Source: a virus. From it: a stretch of DNA of 50,335 nt. The number at the start of each line of letters is the position of its first letter. Position 1 is the stretch's first letter. The stretch covers positions 1 to 50,335 of IMG/VR virus record IMGVR_UViG_3300028393_000094, one strand, 5' to 3'. Of this stretch, positions 43,341 through 48,940 are shown piece after piece. The notes beneath the pieces were generated by a model. It ran no database searches. It worked only from the letters and a program-made list of their open reading frames with translations, and was not told where the DNA came from. The position numbers were made by a program, and so were the translations under genes.

Positions 43341-43344
43341 TTGA
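43072..43344 (+). CDS. Small early protein (overlapping-frame pair, B)
   Basis: A 90-residue frame shifted by one base relative to the 43053 gene. The middle and end (EEMRWSLAQEWINRYNIQVQ; AKTWWLTQVDFMEAKRGLIF; TDLRKRMNKLRTKHD) look like a folded, conserved helical protein with tryptophans. Its ATG lacks a ribosome site, suggesting translation by coupling or as a frameshift product from frame A. It ends beyond the RusA start, an 8-base overlap. Confidence 0.5.
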   Translation: MNYLMQENEDLQSYLARLIKHYSSQETLEEMRWSLAQEWINRYNIQVQQVGKVKAKTWWLTQVDFMEAKRGLIFVTDLRKRMNKLRTKHD

Positions 43345-43684
43345 GTTAACACTACCTTGGCCTCCGTCGGTCAACACTTACTGGCGAAACTTCGATGGTC
43401 GAATGATTATTTCTGCTAAAGGGAGAGAGTACCGAGAAACTGTTGGTGACCAGATGATTTTGCAGAAAGCAATCAAACACTTTACAGGCCGGCTATGCGT
43501 GGAGATTGAGGCATGGCGACCAGACAAACGACGCAGGGATTTAGACAACCTGTTGAAAGCAACGCTCGATGCGCTGGCGCACGCAGGTGTGTATGAAGAC
43601 GATTCGCAGATTGTTGACCTACGCATTTATTGGTCAGAAGATATTGGTGGAATGTTGAAAATCAAAATTAAGGAGATTTTATGA
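43337..43684 (+). CDS. rusA: RusA-like Holliday junction resolvase
   Basis: A 115-residue enzyme with the RusA pattern. The N-terminal LPWPPSVNTYWRNFDGRMI is followed by the catalytic cluster D68, D70 and K74 in RRRDLDNLLKATLDAL, and D89 in GVYEDDSQIVDL. Spacing equals that of E. coli RusA (D70, D72, K76, D91) with an offset of two. RusA homodimers cut four-way DNA junctions symmetrically, here probably resolving replication or recombination intermediates before packaging. It overlaps both neighbours by four bases. Confidence 0.93.
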   Translation: MIELTLPWPPSVNTYWRNFDGRMIISAKGREYRETVGDQMILQKAIKHFTGRLCVEIEAWRPDKRRRDLDNLLKATLDALAHAGVYEDDSQIVDLRIYWSEDIGGMLKIKIKEIL

Positions 43685-43968
43685 TTGCATATGCGTTTCG
43701 TTTTCTTAATGACGAAGACAAGCCTACGGGTTGGTACGGGATTGCATTTGCGCCAGACAAAAGAGAATTGTTTTGGCAAATTGACCAACATGGAGACCCA
43801 TACGGTTGTGAAATAAAAGTATTGAATCGTGGTAGTTGTTGTCTTTTAAAAAGTGAAGACGATGAATTTGTAGATGCAGAGGTAGACACAAACTTTTTGC
43901 TGAACGATAAACCTTGGATAAAGCCAACTTGGAAAAAGCCACATGAAACAAGAACCAGAATGGATTGA
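43681..43968 (+). CDS. Small acidic early protein
   Basis: A 95-residue protein with an aromatic, beta-strand-rich N-terminus (YAFRFLNDEDKPTGWYGIAF; LFWQIDQHGDPYGCEIKVLN) and an acidic middle (SEDDEFVDAEVD). No family is recognised. ATGA overlap with the resolvase gene supports translation. The C-terminal basic/aromatic tail (WIKPTWKKPHETRTRMD) overlaps the next small gene. Confidence 0.65.
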   Translation: MIAYAFRFLNDEDKPTGWYGIAFAPDKRELFWQIDQHGDPYGCEIKVLNRGSCCLLKSEDDEFVDAEVDTNFLLNDKPWIKPTWKKPHETRTRMD

Positions 43969-44119
43969 TGTATTGGCTTTGGTTGCTATGCATTCGTTGT
44001 TGCAAACAGCCCCTAAAAATACAAAAGTAGAACACATTGCTATTCACTCTTATGAGTTGGCTAAAGCAATGATGTTAGAAAAAACAGATTTAATAAATCA
44101 AGGAGTTAGTAATGATTGA
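43943..44119 (+). CDS. Very small early protein
   Basis: A 58-residue frame starting within the end of the previous gene and ending 8 bases inside the next. The sequence (KQEPEWIDVLALVAMHSLLQ; VEHIAIHSYELAKAMMLEKT) is helical and well composed. Its start lies after GGAAAAAGCC, a weak ribosome site. The gap it fills would otherwise be empty. Function unknown. Confidence 0.6.
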   Translation: MKQEPEWIDVLALVAMHSLLQTAPKNTKVEHIAIHSYELAKAMMLEKTDLINQGVSND

Positions 44120-44621
44120 CCAATTTGATATGTTTGAGGGCGAGGGTTCTTTTCTCGCAAAGATGCGCAATAACTGGAACAAGTCGATTGAGGCTGACGG
44201 TGGGTTTTGTCCATGCTGTGGCAAGTGGGGCAAGGTCTATAAAACCAAACTAAGTCAGCACCTTGCGTTATGCCTGCGATGGATGTATATCCACGGAGAT
44301 GCGGTGGATGGATGGGTTGATGTGCAAAATACAGCGCCACGTTGGATGCTCAAGAGTAAGACATATCCTTTGCTTGAGCATTGGGACTTAATTGAATCGA
44401 AGTCAACGCGCTCAGGAATTTGGCGCGTGAGTTTGAAGGGTCAAGACTTTGTACAGGGACTAACTAACTTACCAAGTGCTGTACACATCTATGACAACAA
44501 GGTGTGGGGATTTGAGGCAGAAGAAGTTTCTTTTCGAGGTTGTTTTGGCACCCACTTTGACTTCGATGAGATGATGTCAGACCAATTTAAGTGGGCTAAC
44601 TTACAGGAGAAAAAGCAATGA
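44112..44621 (+). CDS. Zinc-finger-containing early protein
   Basis: A 169-residue protein with a CPCCGKWGK motif (C33, C35, C36) followed by H50 and C54, which could form a zinc site. The central helical part has LSQHLALCLRWMYIHGDAVD and the later region KTYPLLEHWDLIESKSTRSG resembles a winged-helix fold (IWRVSLKGQDFVQG as strands). A DNA-binding or regulatory role is plausible. I recall similar phage proteins without assigned function. The start follows AAGGAG. Confidence 0.65.
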   Translation: MIDQFDMFEGEGSFLAKMRNNWNKSIEADGGFCPCCGKWGKVYKTKLSQHLALCLRWMYIHGDAVDGWVDVQNTAPRWMLKSKTYPLLEHWDLIESKSTRSGIWRVSLKGQDFVQGLTNLPSAVHIYDNKVWGFEAEEVSFRGCFGTHFDFDEMMSDQFKWANLQEKKQ

Positions 44622-44743
44622 CGCTTGATACTTTTTGGACAGCCATTTTTGTTACGTTAGCGTTGACTGGCGTACTGACTTGGATTGTTGGAATATTTGC
44701 TGTTTGGTTTTATTGGATGAGCAATCGTCCACCACAGGAGTAA
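44618..44743 (+). CDS. Tiny single-pass membrane protein
   Basis: A 41-residue frame with one long hydrophobic helix (FWTAIFVTLALTGVLTWIVG, then IFAVWFYW) and a short polar tail ending PPQE. The ATG overlaps the preceding stop by four bases, after AGGAGAAAAA. Small membrane proteins in early operons may modulate the host membrane or exclude other phages; no specific evidence here. Confidence 0.6.
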   Translation: MTLDTFWTAIFVTLALTGVLTWIVGIFAVWFYWMSNRPPQE

Positions 44744-44746
44744 GAG

Positions 44747-45079
44747 ATGAACGAAGACAGAGACCCCCACAAAGCCGTTGACTACATATTGCTCAACGGT
44801 AAAAACTTTGCAAAGGCAAAAGCCGAGCGTTGTTACATTGAAGAATTTCGTAAATCTCTTAAAGCGTTGTTGATGAAAAGATCGTTGGAATCAGCAATAG
44901 GAGCGCAGGAGCGTGATGCATATGCAGACCCTGAGTATGTCAAGTTGCTTGAGGGTTTGCGAGTGGCAATTGAAACGGAAGAAAAGTTACGTTGGGATTT
45001 GATTGGTGCGCAGGCACGAGTTGAAATATGGCGCACTGAGCAGGCAAATAACAGAGCAGAAGGAAAGGCTACGCAATGA
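44747..45079 (+). CDS. Conserved helical early protein
   Basis: A 110-residue helical protein. The pattern KAKAERCYIEEFRKSLKALL, then SAIGAQERDAYADPEYVKLL and EEKLRWDLIGAQARVEIWRT recurs in many phage early operons, but no activity has been assigned to my knowledge. Charged heptads suggest a coiled-coil oligomer. It lies between small early genes and overlaps the next by four bases. Confidence 0.75.
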   Translation: MNEDRDPHKAVDYILLNGKNFAKAKAERCYIEEFRKSLKALLMKRSLESAIGAQERDAYADPEYVKLLEGLRVAIETEEKLRWDLIGAQARVEIWRTEQANNRAEGKATQ

Positions 45080-45285
45080 CGATTGATGATGACATTGTTG
45101 AACGGATATATGAACTGCCTGAGAACAAGCAATTACGCGAAGATGTAAAGAGGTTCATCATTAAAAAACAAATACTTGATGCCGCAGATAACTGCCCCAT
45201 GTGCGCCGAACATAAAAAGTCTAGACATCTTTGGCAAGAGATAGCCCTGTACTTATTTGAAAAAAAAGGAGTGAAGAATGGTTGA
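45076..45285 (+). CDS. Small early protein with CxxC
   Basis: A 69-residue protein with an acidic start (IDDDIVERIYELPENKQLRE), a CPMCAEH segment that may bind zinc or form a redox pair, and a C-terminal helix (HLWQEIALYLFEKKG). Overlaps both neighbours. No family recognised. Confidence 0.65.
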   Translation: MTIDDDIVERIYELPENKQLREDVKRFIIKKQILDAADNCPMCAEHKKSRHLWQEIALYLFEKKGVKNG

Positions 45286-45457
45286 AGAAGACGAAGAATT
45301 TACTCGCATAGAGATGGAGTCTCGCATCAAGCAAGAGTACATCCGAAACATGAAGACACCCACCAGAGAACAACTAATGGCTGAGGTCACCGTGCTGACT
45401 GAGATGGTGCGCGTCTTGTCTGACAAGGTTACTGAGTTGGAGGGTAAGCATGACTGA
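45278..45457 (+). CDS. Small acidic coiled-coil protein
   Basis: A 59-residue frame behind a strong AAAAAAAGGAG ribosome site. The product is acidic at the start (VEEDEEFTRIEMESRIKQEY) with a heptad-like C-terminal helix (EVTVLTEMVRVLSDKVTELE). The overlaps at both ends (8 bases each) support translation. Function unknown. Confidence 0.65.
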   Translation: MVEEDEEFTRIEMESRIKQEYIRNMKTPTREQLMAEVTVLTEMVRVLSDKVTELEGKHD

Positions 45458-45605
45458 AGAAGATGATGACATCCAAGACTACGTTCGCCCTTGGGTGGGG
45501 CTGACGGATGATGAGTATCAAGATATTTTGAAAAAAGCAGACGGATGTGGATTTTTAGTTTTTTACAATTTAATAGAAGAAAAACTAAGGCATAAAAACA
45601 CATGA
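45450..45605 (+). CDS. Very small acidic protein
   Basis: Encodes 51 residues (TEEDDDIQDYVRPWVGLTDD at the start, helix FLVFYNLIEEKLRHKNT at the end). It has a GGAGGG ribosome site inside the previous gene, and its stop overlaps the nuclease start (ATGA). Its WVGLTDDEY motif is found in other small phage proteins. Function unknown. Confidence 0.65.
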   Translation: MTEEDDDIQDYVRPWVGLTDDEYQDILKKADGCGFLVFYNLIEEKLRHKNT

Positions 45606-45904
45606 CTACAAAAGCAGAACGCAAGCATATGAACACCGTGGCTGAACTTGGGTGCGCGGTATGCAGGCGTATGGGGTACGCGGGTACGCCTGCCGAGTTG
45701 CACCATCCAAGGCGATTGGCGGGGGGTTGGGGGCGTTCTAGCCACATGAGTGTCATACCGCTATGCCCAGAGCACCACAGAGGCTCTACGGGCGTTCACG
45801 GGCTTGGCACGAAAGGATTCCCTAAACACTGGGGCTACACCGAAGAAGACTTGCTAATTGACACTTTAGGATTACTTGAGGGCAATATTAGGGAAATCAC
45901 CTAG
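45602..45904 (+). CDS. Ref-like HNH nuclease
   Basis: A 100-residue HNH protein. C18 and C21 (LGCAVCRR), H34-H35 (ELHHPRR) and C55, H58, H59 (IPLCPEHHRG), followed by GVHG and a C-terminal EEDLLIDT helix, match the Ref family (recombination enhancement function, a RecA-dependent nuclease first known from phage P1). In P1, Ref cuts at RecA-formed D-loops, so this enzyme would rely on host RecA. It ends the early operon just before the first repeated promoter-leader cassette. Confidence 0.82.
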   Translation: MTTKAERKHMNTVAELGCAVCRRMGYAGTPAELHHPRRLAGGWGRSSHMSVIPLCPEHHRGSTGVHGLGTKGFPKHWGYTEEDLLIDTLGLLEGNIREIT

Positions 45905-45952
45905 AAAATATTTGCAAATAGTTGTTGACATCGTTTAAGACTGGCTTAAACT
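45888..45952 (+). promoter_or_regulatory. Repeated promoter cassette, copy 1
   Basis: TTGACA (45925-45930), 16 bases, then TAAACT (45947-45952). The sequence after the -35, TCGTTTAAG, recurs in copies 2 and 3. Upstream, TTAGGGAAATCACCTAG followed by AAAATA (45889-45910) matches the other two copies and may be an operator or UP element; part of it is a TAGG/CCTA dyad. It drives 46007-47595 and probably 47605-48087. Confidence 0.82.
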
Positions 45953-45958
45953 ACACAC

Positions 45959-46006
45959 ATCGACACAGCAATAACGCACAGTCGATACAGTGAAGGAAAC
46001 AGTGAA
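45959..46006 (+). ncRNA. Structured 5' leader, copy 1
   Basis: ATCGAC (45959-45964) pairs with GTCGAT (45981-45986) around the 16-base loop ACAGCAATAACGCACA. This is followed by ACAGTGAAGGAAACAGTGAA and the start codon at 46007. Copies 2 and 3 have other stem sequences that still pair, with the loop core AGCAATA..GCA preserved. The hairpin would begin within a few bases of the transcription start. Confidence 0.75.
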
Positions 46007-46291
46007 ATGAACAACGACCTAAACCTCAACAGCGTAGACACTCTCGGTTCTTTGTTGGCGCAGATTGCCGACCTTACAAAACAAGCCGAGGCTATCAAGG
46101 ACGCAATCAAGGAATCAGCCAGCAAGGGTGGCGCTAAGGTAGTCGAAGGCGCTATCTTCAAAGCCACCTACAGCGACTCCAACGTCACAACTTTTGACAA
46201 GGACAAATTCATCGCTAAGTTCGGCGCGACTGAGTACGCAAACTACACCAAGACCAGCGCTCGTTTCACCGTCAAAGTTACATCACGTTAA
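46007..46291 (+). CDS. Small coiled-coil protein, first gene of accessory unit 1
   Basis: A 94-residue protein: helical N-terminal half (LGSLLAQIADLTKQAEAIKD then AIKESASKGGAKVVEGAIFK) and a strand-rich, basic C-terminal half (FKATYSDSNVTTFDKDKFIA; YTKTSARFTVKVTSR). It is the first translated product behind leader 1, so it is probably made in quantity. I recognise no named family. It may bind DNA or a host protein. Confidence 0.75.
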   Translation: MNNDLNLNSVDTLGSLLAQIADLTKQAEAIKDAIKESASKGGAKVVEGAIFKATYSDSNVTTFDKDKFIAKFGATEYANYTKTSARFTVKVTSR

Positions 46292-46304
46292 TCAGGAGTC
46301 CAAC

Positions 46305-46601
46305 ATGAAAAACCCAGCATGGAAAAAAGACTTTGTGGTTGTAATGCACAGCGATTACGACAACACATGGATTGACAAAACTATCCCTTGCACCTTAAAG
46401 CAGGCTGTTAAGTTTGTCTATGCCAAGCGTTGGAGTCACGCCTTGGATAAAGGCACTGTACGCATTTTGAGCACTGCTGATTGGGCAAAACTCAAACTGG
46501 AAGGGGAGCGCGATGCCAAAGTTGCCCCGTTCAATTACGACGCGCCATACAACCCCCAGTTTTTGGGCGCACAACCAGCCCGTGCAGGCGAAGACTATTA
46601 A
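46305..46601 (+). CDS. Small aromatic protein
   Basis: The start at ATG 46305 follows AGGAGTCC. The 98-residue product is rich in aromatic residues (NPAWKKDFVVVMHSDYDNTW; IPCTLKQAVKFVYAKRWSHA) and ends in a Pro/Ala tail. Second gene of unit 1. Family not recognised. Confidence 0.7.
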   Translation: MKNPAWKKDFVVVMHSDYDNTWIDKTIPCTLKQAVKFVYAKRWSHALDKGTVRILSTADWAKLKLEGERDAKVAPFNYDAPYNPQFLGAQPARAGEDY

Positions 46602-46615
46602 AAAGGAGCCACAAC

Positions 46616-46822
46616 ATGAACGAATCAACTATGAGCGAATACATCAAAGGCTTTGACCACGGGTGCGACTACATCGTGGCGGAGATCGAGCGATACACCA
46701 AGGAGGCTAACAGCCACGACGCGATGGTGCTGGTCGATTTGGTTAAGCGCCTCAAGATGGAGGAAAACACCAAGAATATTGCGGCTATTCCATCACTTAA
46801 AGGGCAGGAGAAAGTTTTGTGA
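46616..46822 (+). CDS. Small helical protein before the Mom-like gene
   Basis: The start at ATG 46616 follows AAAAGGAGCC. The 68-residue product is helical (EYIKGFDHGCDYIVAEIERY; SHDAMVLVDLVKRLKMEEN) and overlaps the Mom-like gene by four bases. The YIKGFDHGCDYIVAEIE pattern resembles other short phage helical proteins, including the 39780 product. It could be an accessory factor of the modification enzyme, but only position suggests this. Confidence 0.7.
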   Translation: MNESTMSEYIKGFDHGCDYIVAEIERYTKEANSHDAMVLVDLVKRLKMEENTKNIAAIPSLKGQEKVL

Positions 46823-47595
46823 AAGCCCATCAAAGAATTATTCGTGAACAGGCTGAGTTCAAAGAATCTTCTTCTCTTTTTCCAGTTGTACCTGAAAACA
46901 TTTGTTTGGATGATGCTCAATTCAAACGCATTGACTACCTGACAGCAAAACCAATCATTGAGGAACATGAATGGATTGGCACAATGCCTTTGCCTAAGTC
47001 ATGCCGCTATATGTTTGGCGTTTATTTTGAAAATATATTGGGTGGGGTTGCTGTGTTTGTTGAACCATCAACTCGTCAATTTAATGCTTTGTATCCTAGA
47101 GTTGTGTTGCAATTAAACAGAGGTGCTTGCGTCTGGTGGACACCAAAAAATACAGCAAGTTGGCTTATCTCTAAAAGTTGTGATTACCTTAAAAACGAAA
47201 ACATAAAAGCCATAATTGCGTATTGCACACCAGAGGCTGGTGAGATCGGCACAATCTATCAGGCTTGCAATTTCCTTTATGTTGGAGACACAACCAAATC
47301 TAAAGCATATTTTTTAGACAACCATTGGGTGTCTGCTAGAACTATGGCTGACAAAACTGCATGGGCTAAAGACAAGCACCCTATGTGGGCAAAGGCTTTC
47401 CAAGAAATACCTGTACGAAATCAAAAGCCAAAGCATAGATATATCAAGTTAATCGGCAACAAAAACGAGAACAGAAAATTTTTTAAGGTCTACAACTATG
47501 AGGCCAAACCATATCCAAGGCGGGAGAGTTCAGAGGTGAACGCTGTATCCAATACAGAGGCAAGGTTCGATTCCTTGATCCCGCTCCATCAATAG
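46819..47595 (+). CDS. mom: Mom-family DNA adenine modification protein
   Basis: A GTG start behind GGGCAGGAGAA gives 258 residues. The body matches the Mom family with a GNAT-like fold: LYPRVVLQLNRGACVWWTPK (about 91-110), SWLISKSCDYL, IIAYCTPEAGEIGTIYQACN (about 132-151) with FLYVG, and HRYIKL near 206. Phage Mu Mom converts adenine in DNA to N6-carbamoylmethyl-adenine, protecting phage DNA from restriction. The last 24 codons (about 235-258, VNAVSNTEARFDSLIPLHQ at the end) are read from a tRNA-Gly-like element, so the natural protein end may once have been near KPYPRR. The family call is firm; the chemistry of this copy is inferred. Confidence 0.85.
   Translation: MKAHQRIIREQAEFKESSSLFPVVPENICLDDAQFKRIDYLTAKPIIEEHEWIGTMPLPKSCRYMFGVYFENILGGVAVFVEPSTRQFNALYPRVVLQLNRGACVWWTPKNTASWLISKSCDYLKNENIKAIIAYCTPEAGEIGTIYQACNFLYVGDTTKSKAYFLDNHWVSARTMADKTAWAKDKHPMWAKAFQEIPVRNQKPKHRYIKLIGNKNENRKFFKVYNYEAKPYPRRESSEVNAVSNTEARFDSLIPLHQ
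47520..47588 (+). tRNA. tRNA-Gly-like element overlapping the Mom-like gene
   Basis: A 69-base cloverleaf. The acceptor stem is GCGGGAG (47520-47526) with ATCCCGC (47578-47584), 6 pairs plus a G-A mismatch. It has discriminator T47585 and an encoded CCA. The D-arm is GTTC/GAAC with a 6-base loop AGAGGT, and the T-arm is CAAGG-TTCGATT-CCTTG. The anticodon arm is CTGTA-TCCAA-TACAG, so the loop has 5 bases, or 7 (ATCCAAT) if the stem opens by one pair. Acceptor, T73 and T-loop match bacterial tRNA-Gly, whose glycyl-tRNA synthetase reads G1-C72, C2-G71, U73 and anticodon CC. A UCC is present but not in a normal loop with U33, and only one base joins acceptor and D-stem. Probably charged with glycine but poor at decoding; a decayed tRNA is the alternative. 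Confidence 0.75.
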
Positions 47596-47604
47596 GTAAA
47601 ACAA

Positions 47605-48087
47605 ATGCGCAGAATAACGCCTGAAGGCCGTTTAGCGGACTTTCACCCAGAGGTAGGCAAACTCTGGCGTAGTCGCCATGAAGAGCCAGAGCAGGAGGTA
47701 TTCAAGCGCCAGCCACCGTGGATGGCTCCAGAGTCCGAAGACATTGACAACAAAATTGATTTGGAGCGCTTGATTCCAAAAACTTTGGAACAACTGACCG
47801 ATAGAGAAAGGGCTTGCCTTTGGTTTCGGTTTTGGGACGACCGCACGCTTGATGATGTCGGGCAGTTCTTTCGAGTGACCAAGGAGAGGGTACGCCAGAT
47901 TGAGGCTAAAGCGCTCCGTAAATTAAGACACCCATCTCGTAGTGATCGACTGTATCCCTTCATTGACCGATGCCCAATAGAGCAACGTAAGCAAAAGGAA
48001 GAGGCTGAAAAACATCGTAAGTGGGCTATTAAGTGGCGCGAAGACCAGTTGATTGAGAAACTTTTGGCACTTAGGGAAACTACTTAG
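47605..48087 (+). CDS. Stand-alone sigma-70 region 4 protein
   Basis: A 160-residue protein. Residues about 61-120 read [20 protein letters not shown], then [20 protein letters not shown] and [20 protein letters not shown]. This is nearly the RpoD region 4 signature, including the helix-turn-helix that contacts the -35 element. Regions 1, 2 and 3 are absent. The acidic N-terminal 60 residues and the charged helical C-terminus (about 125-160) are phage-specific. It may replace or block sigma region 4 on host RNA polymerase, or activate phage promoters. It lies between two copies of the repeated promoter cassette. The start has only a weak AGGT site. Confidence 0.85.
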   Translation: MRRITPEGRLADFHPEVGKLWRSRHEEPEQEVFKRQPPWMAPESEDIDNKIDLERLIPKTLEQLTDRERACLWFRFWDDRTLDDVGQFFRVTKERVRQIEAKALRKLRHPSRSDRLYPFIDRCPIEQRKQKEEAEKHRKWAIKWREDQLIEKLLALRETT

Positions 48088-48125
48088 AAAATAATTGTTG
48101 ACAGGCTGTTCGTTTAAGATATACT
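48072..48125 (+). promoter_or_regulatory. Repeated promoter cassette, copy 2
   Basis: TTGACA (48098-48103), 16 bases ending in CGTTTAAGA, then TATACT (48120-48125). Upstream TTAGGGAAACTACTTAG plus AAAATA matches copies 1 and 3 and overlaps the end of the sigma-region-4 gene. It drives the 48177 gene. Confidence 0.85.
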
Positions 48126-48132
48126 TAAACCA

Positions 48133-48176
48133 ACAACAGCAATAGTGCAGTTGTAAACAGTGAAGGAACAGTGAAT
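48133..48176 (+). ncRNA. Structured 5' leader, copy 2
   Basis: ACAAC (48133-48137) pairs with GTTGT (48150-48154) around AGCAATAGTGCA, a 12-base version of the loop. AACAGTGAAGGAACAGTGAAT then leads to the ATG at 48177. The stem differs from copies 1 and 3 but stays complementary. Confidence 0.72.
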
Positions 48177-48791
48177 ATGGAAACAAATCAAATCAGAGGT
48201 AATTGCCAGTGTTGCGGTCGCCAGCAGGCTATCAAAAACGGCAAGATGGCAAAACATGGTTACACCGTAGAGCACGGTTGGTTCAATGGTGTGTGTTCTG
48301 GTGAGCGCCACGCCCCTATCCAAGTAAGCCGTACAGAGACTGACAAAATCATTGCTGACATCAAGGCAGAGATTCCAGAGTTGTTGAAACAGGCAGAGCA
48401 GGTAATCATGGGCAAGTTGTTGCCGCAGTTTGTGATTACTGGTCGCCACAGCAAAAGAGTCACTATTCCTTACGTCGAAGCAAACTCCTATGACCAGCGC
48501 CAAGCCCGTCAACAATTAGAGTGGGAATTAAAAATGAAGGCGCGTGCCGGCGAATCATTTATCAAAACACTTGGTGAAATCGCTGATGAGTACCACGGTA
48601 AGCCTTTGGTCACAGTTACCAAGACAGCCCCAGTACAAATCGAAATTGGCGAGAAAAGAACCGCACACGATGCAATCTATGTAGCCACCCAATTAGACGG
48701 CGCACGGGTTTACTTCAAAGCCCAGAGAGAAGAGAAAGTTTGGAAGAGTTGGATTGGCTCCACCGCTTGGAGAAAGATGGAGAAGGTCTAA
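48177..48791 (+). CDS. Zinc-binding accessory protein
   Basis: ATG 48177 is chosen by analogy with the other leaders; an in-frame GTG at 48171 is too close to the ribosome site. The 204-residue product starts with a zinc-type module (C10, C12/C13, H27, H33, C40 in GNCQCCGRQQAI and GWFNGVCSGERH), then a helical domain (ADIKAEIPELLKQAEQVIMG) and a beta-rich end (AIYVATQLDGARVYFKAQRE). I recall similar phage proteins of unknown role. Encoded as a single-gene unit behind leader 2. Confidence 0.7.
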   Translation: METNQIRGNCQCCGRQQAIKNGKMAKHGYTVEHGWFNGVCSGERHAPIQVSRTETDKIIADIKAEIPELLKQAEQVIMGKLLPQFVITGRHSKRVTIPYVEANSYDQRQARQQLEWELKMKARAGESFIKTLGEIADEYHGKPLVTVTKTAPVQIEIGEKRTAHDAIYVATQLDGARVYFKAQREEKVWKSWIGSTAWRKMEKV

Positions 48792-48795
48792 AGCA

Positions 48796-48815
48796 GGGGG
48801 GGCGAAAGCCCCTCT
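48796..48815 (+). terminator. GAAA-capped GC hairpin
   Basis: The stem 48796-48803 with 48808-48815 contains a GGGGC/GCCCC core and two G-T wobbles; its loop is the stable GAAA tetraloop. It follows the 48177 gene closely. No T-run is present, so it may only slow transcription or protect the mRNA end. Confidence 0.7.
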
Positions 48816-48821
48816 CCCAAT

Positions 48822-48887
48822 ACTAGGGAAAGTACCTAGAAAATAAATTGATAAAGTTGTTGACATCGTTTAAGTTGGTGTTATACT
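48822..48887 (+). promoter_or_regulatory. Repeated promoter cassette, copy 3
   Basis: TTGACA (48860-48865), 16 bases beginning TCGTTTAAG, then TATACT (48882-48887). The upstream element is CTAGGGAAAGTACCTAG plus AAAATA, in which CTAGG and CCTAG form a perfect dyad. This is the best-matching of the three promoters and drives 48941 and later small genes. Confidence 0.87.
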
Positions 48888-48893
48888 AGTATC

Positions 48894-48940
48894 ACTGACA
48901 CAGCAATACCGCATAGTCAGTAACAGTGAAGGAAAGTGAA
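48894..48940 (+). ncRNA. Structured 5' leader, copy 3
   Basis: ACTGAC (48894-48899) pairs with GTCAGT (48916-48921) around the 16-base loop ACAGCAATACCGCATA, followed by AACAGTGAAGGAAAGTGAA and ATG 48941. Loop length equals copy 1, while the stem has changed on both sides, which is compensatory change. Confidence 0.75.

Noticed and set aside
47520-47588. Phage attachment site derived from a tRNA
   Set aside because: The whole cloverleaf is present and not only a 3' half, no integrase is encoded, and it lies inside a gene.
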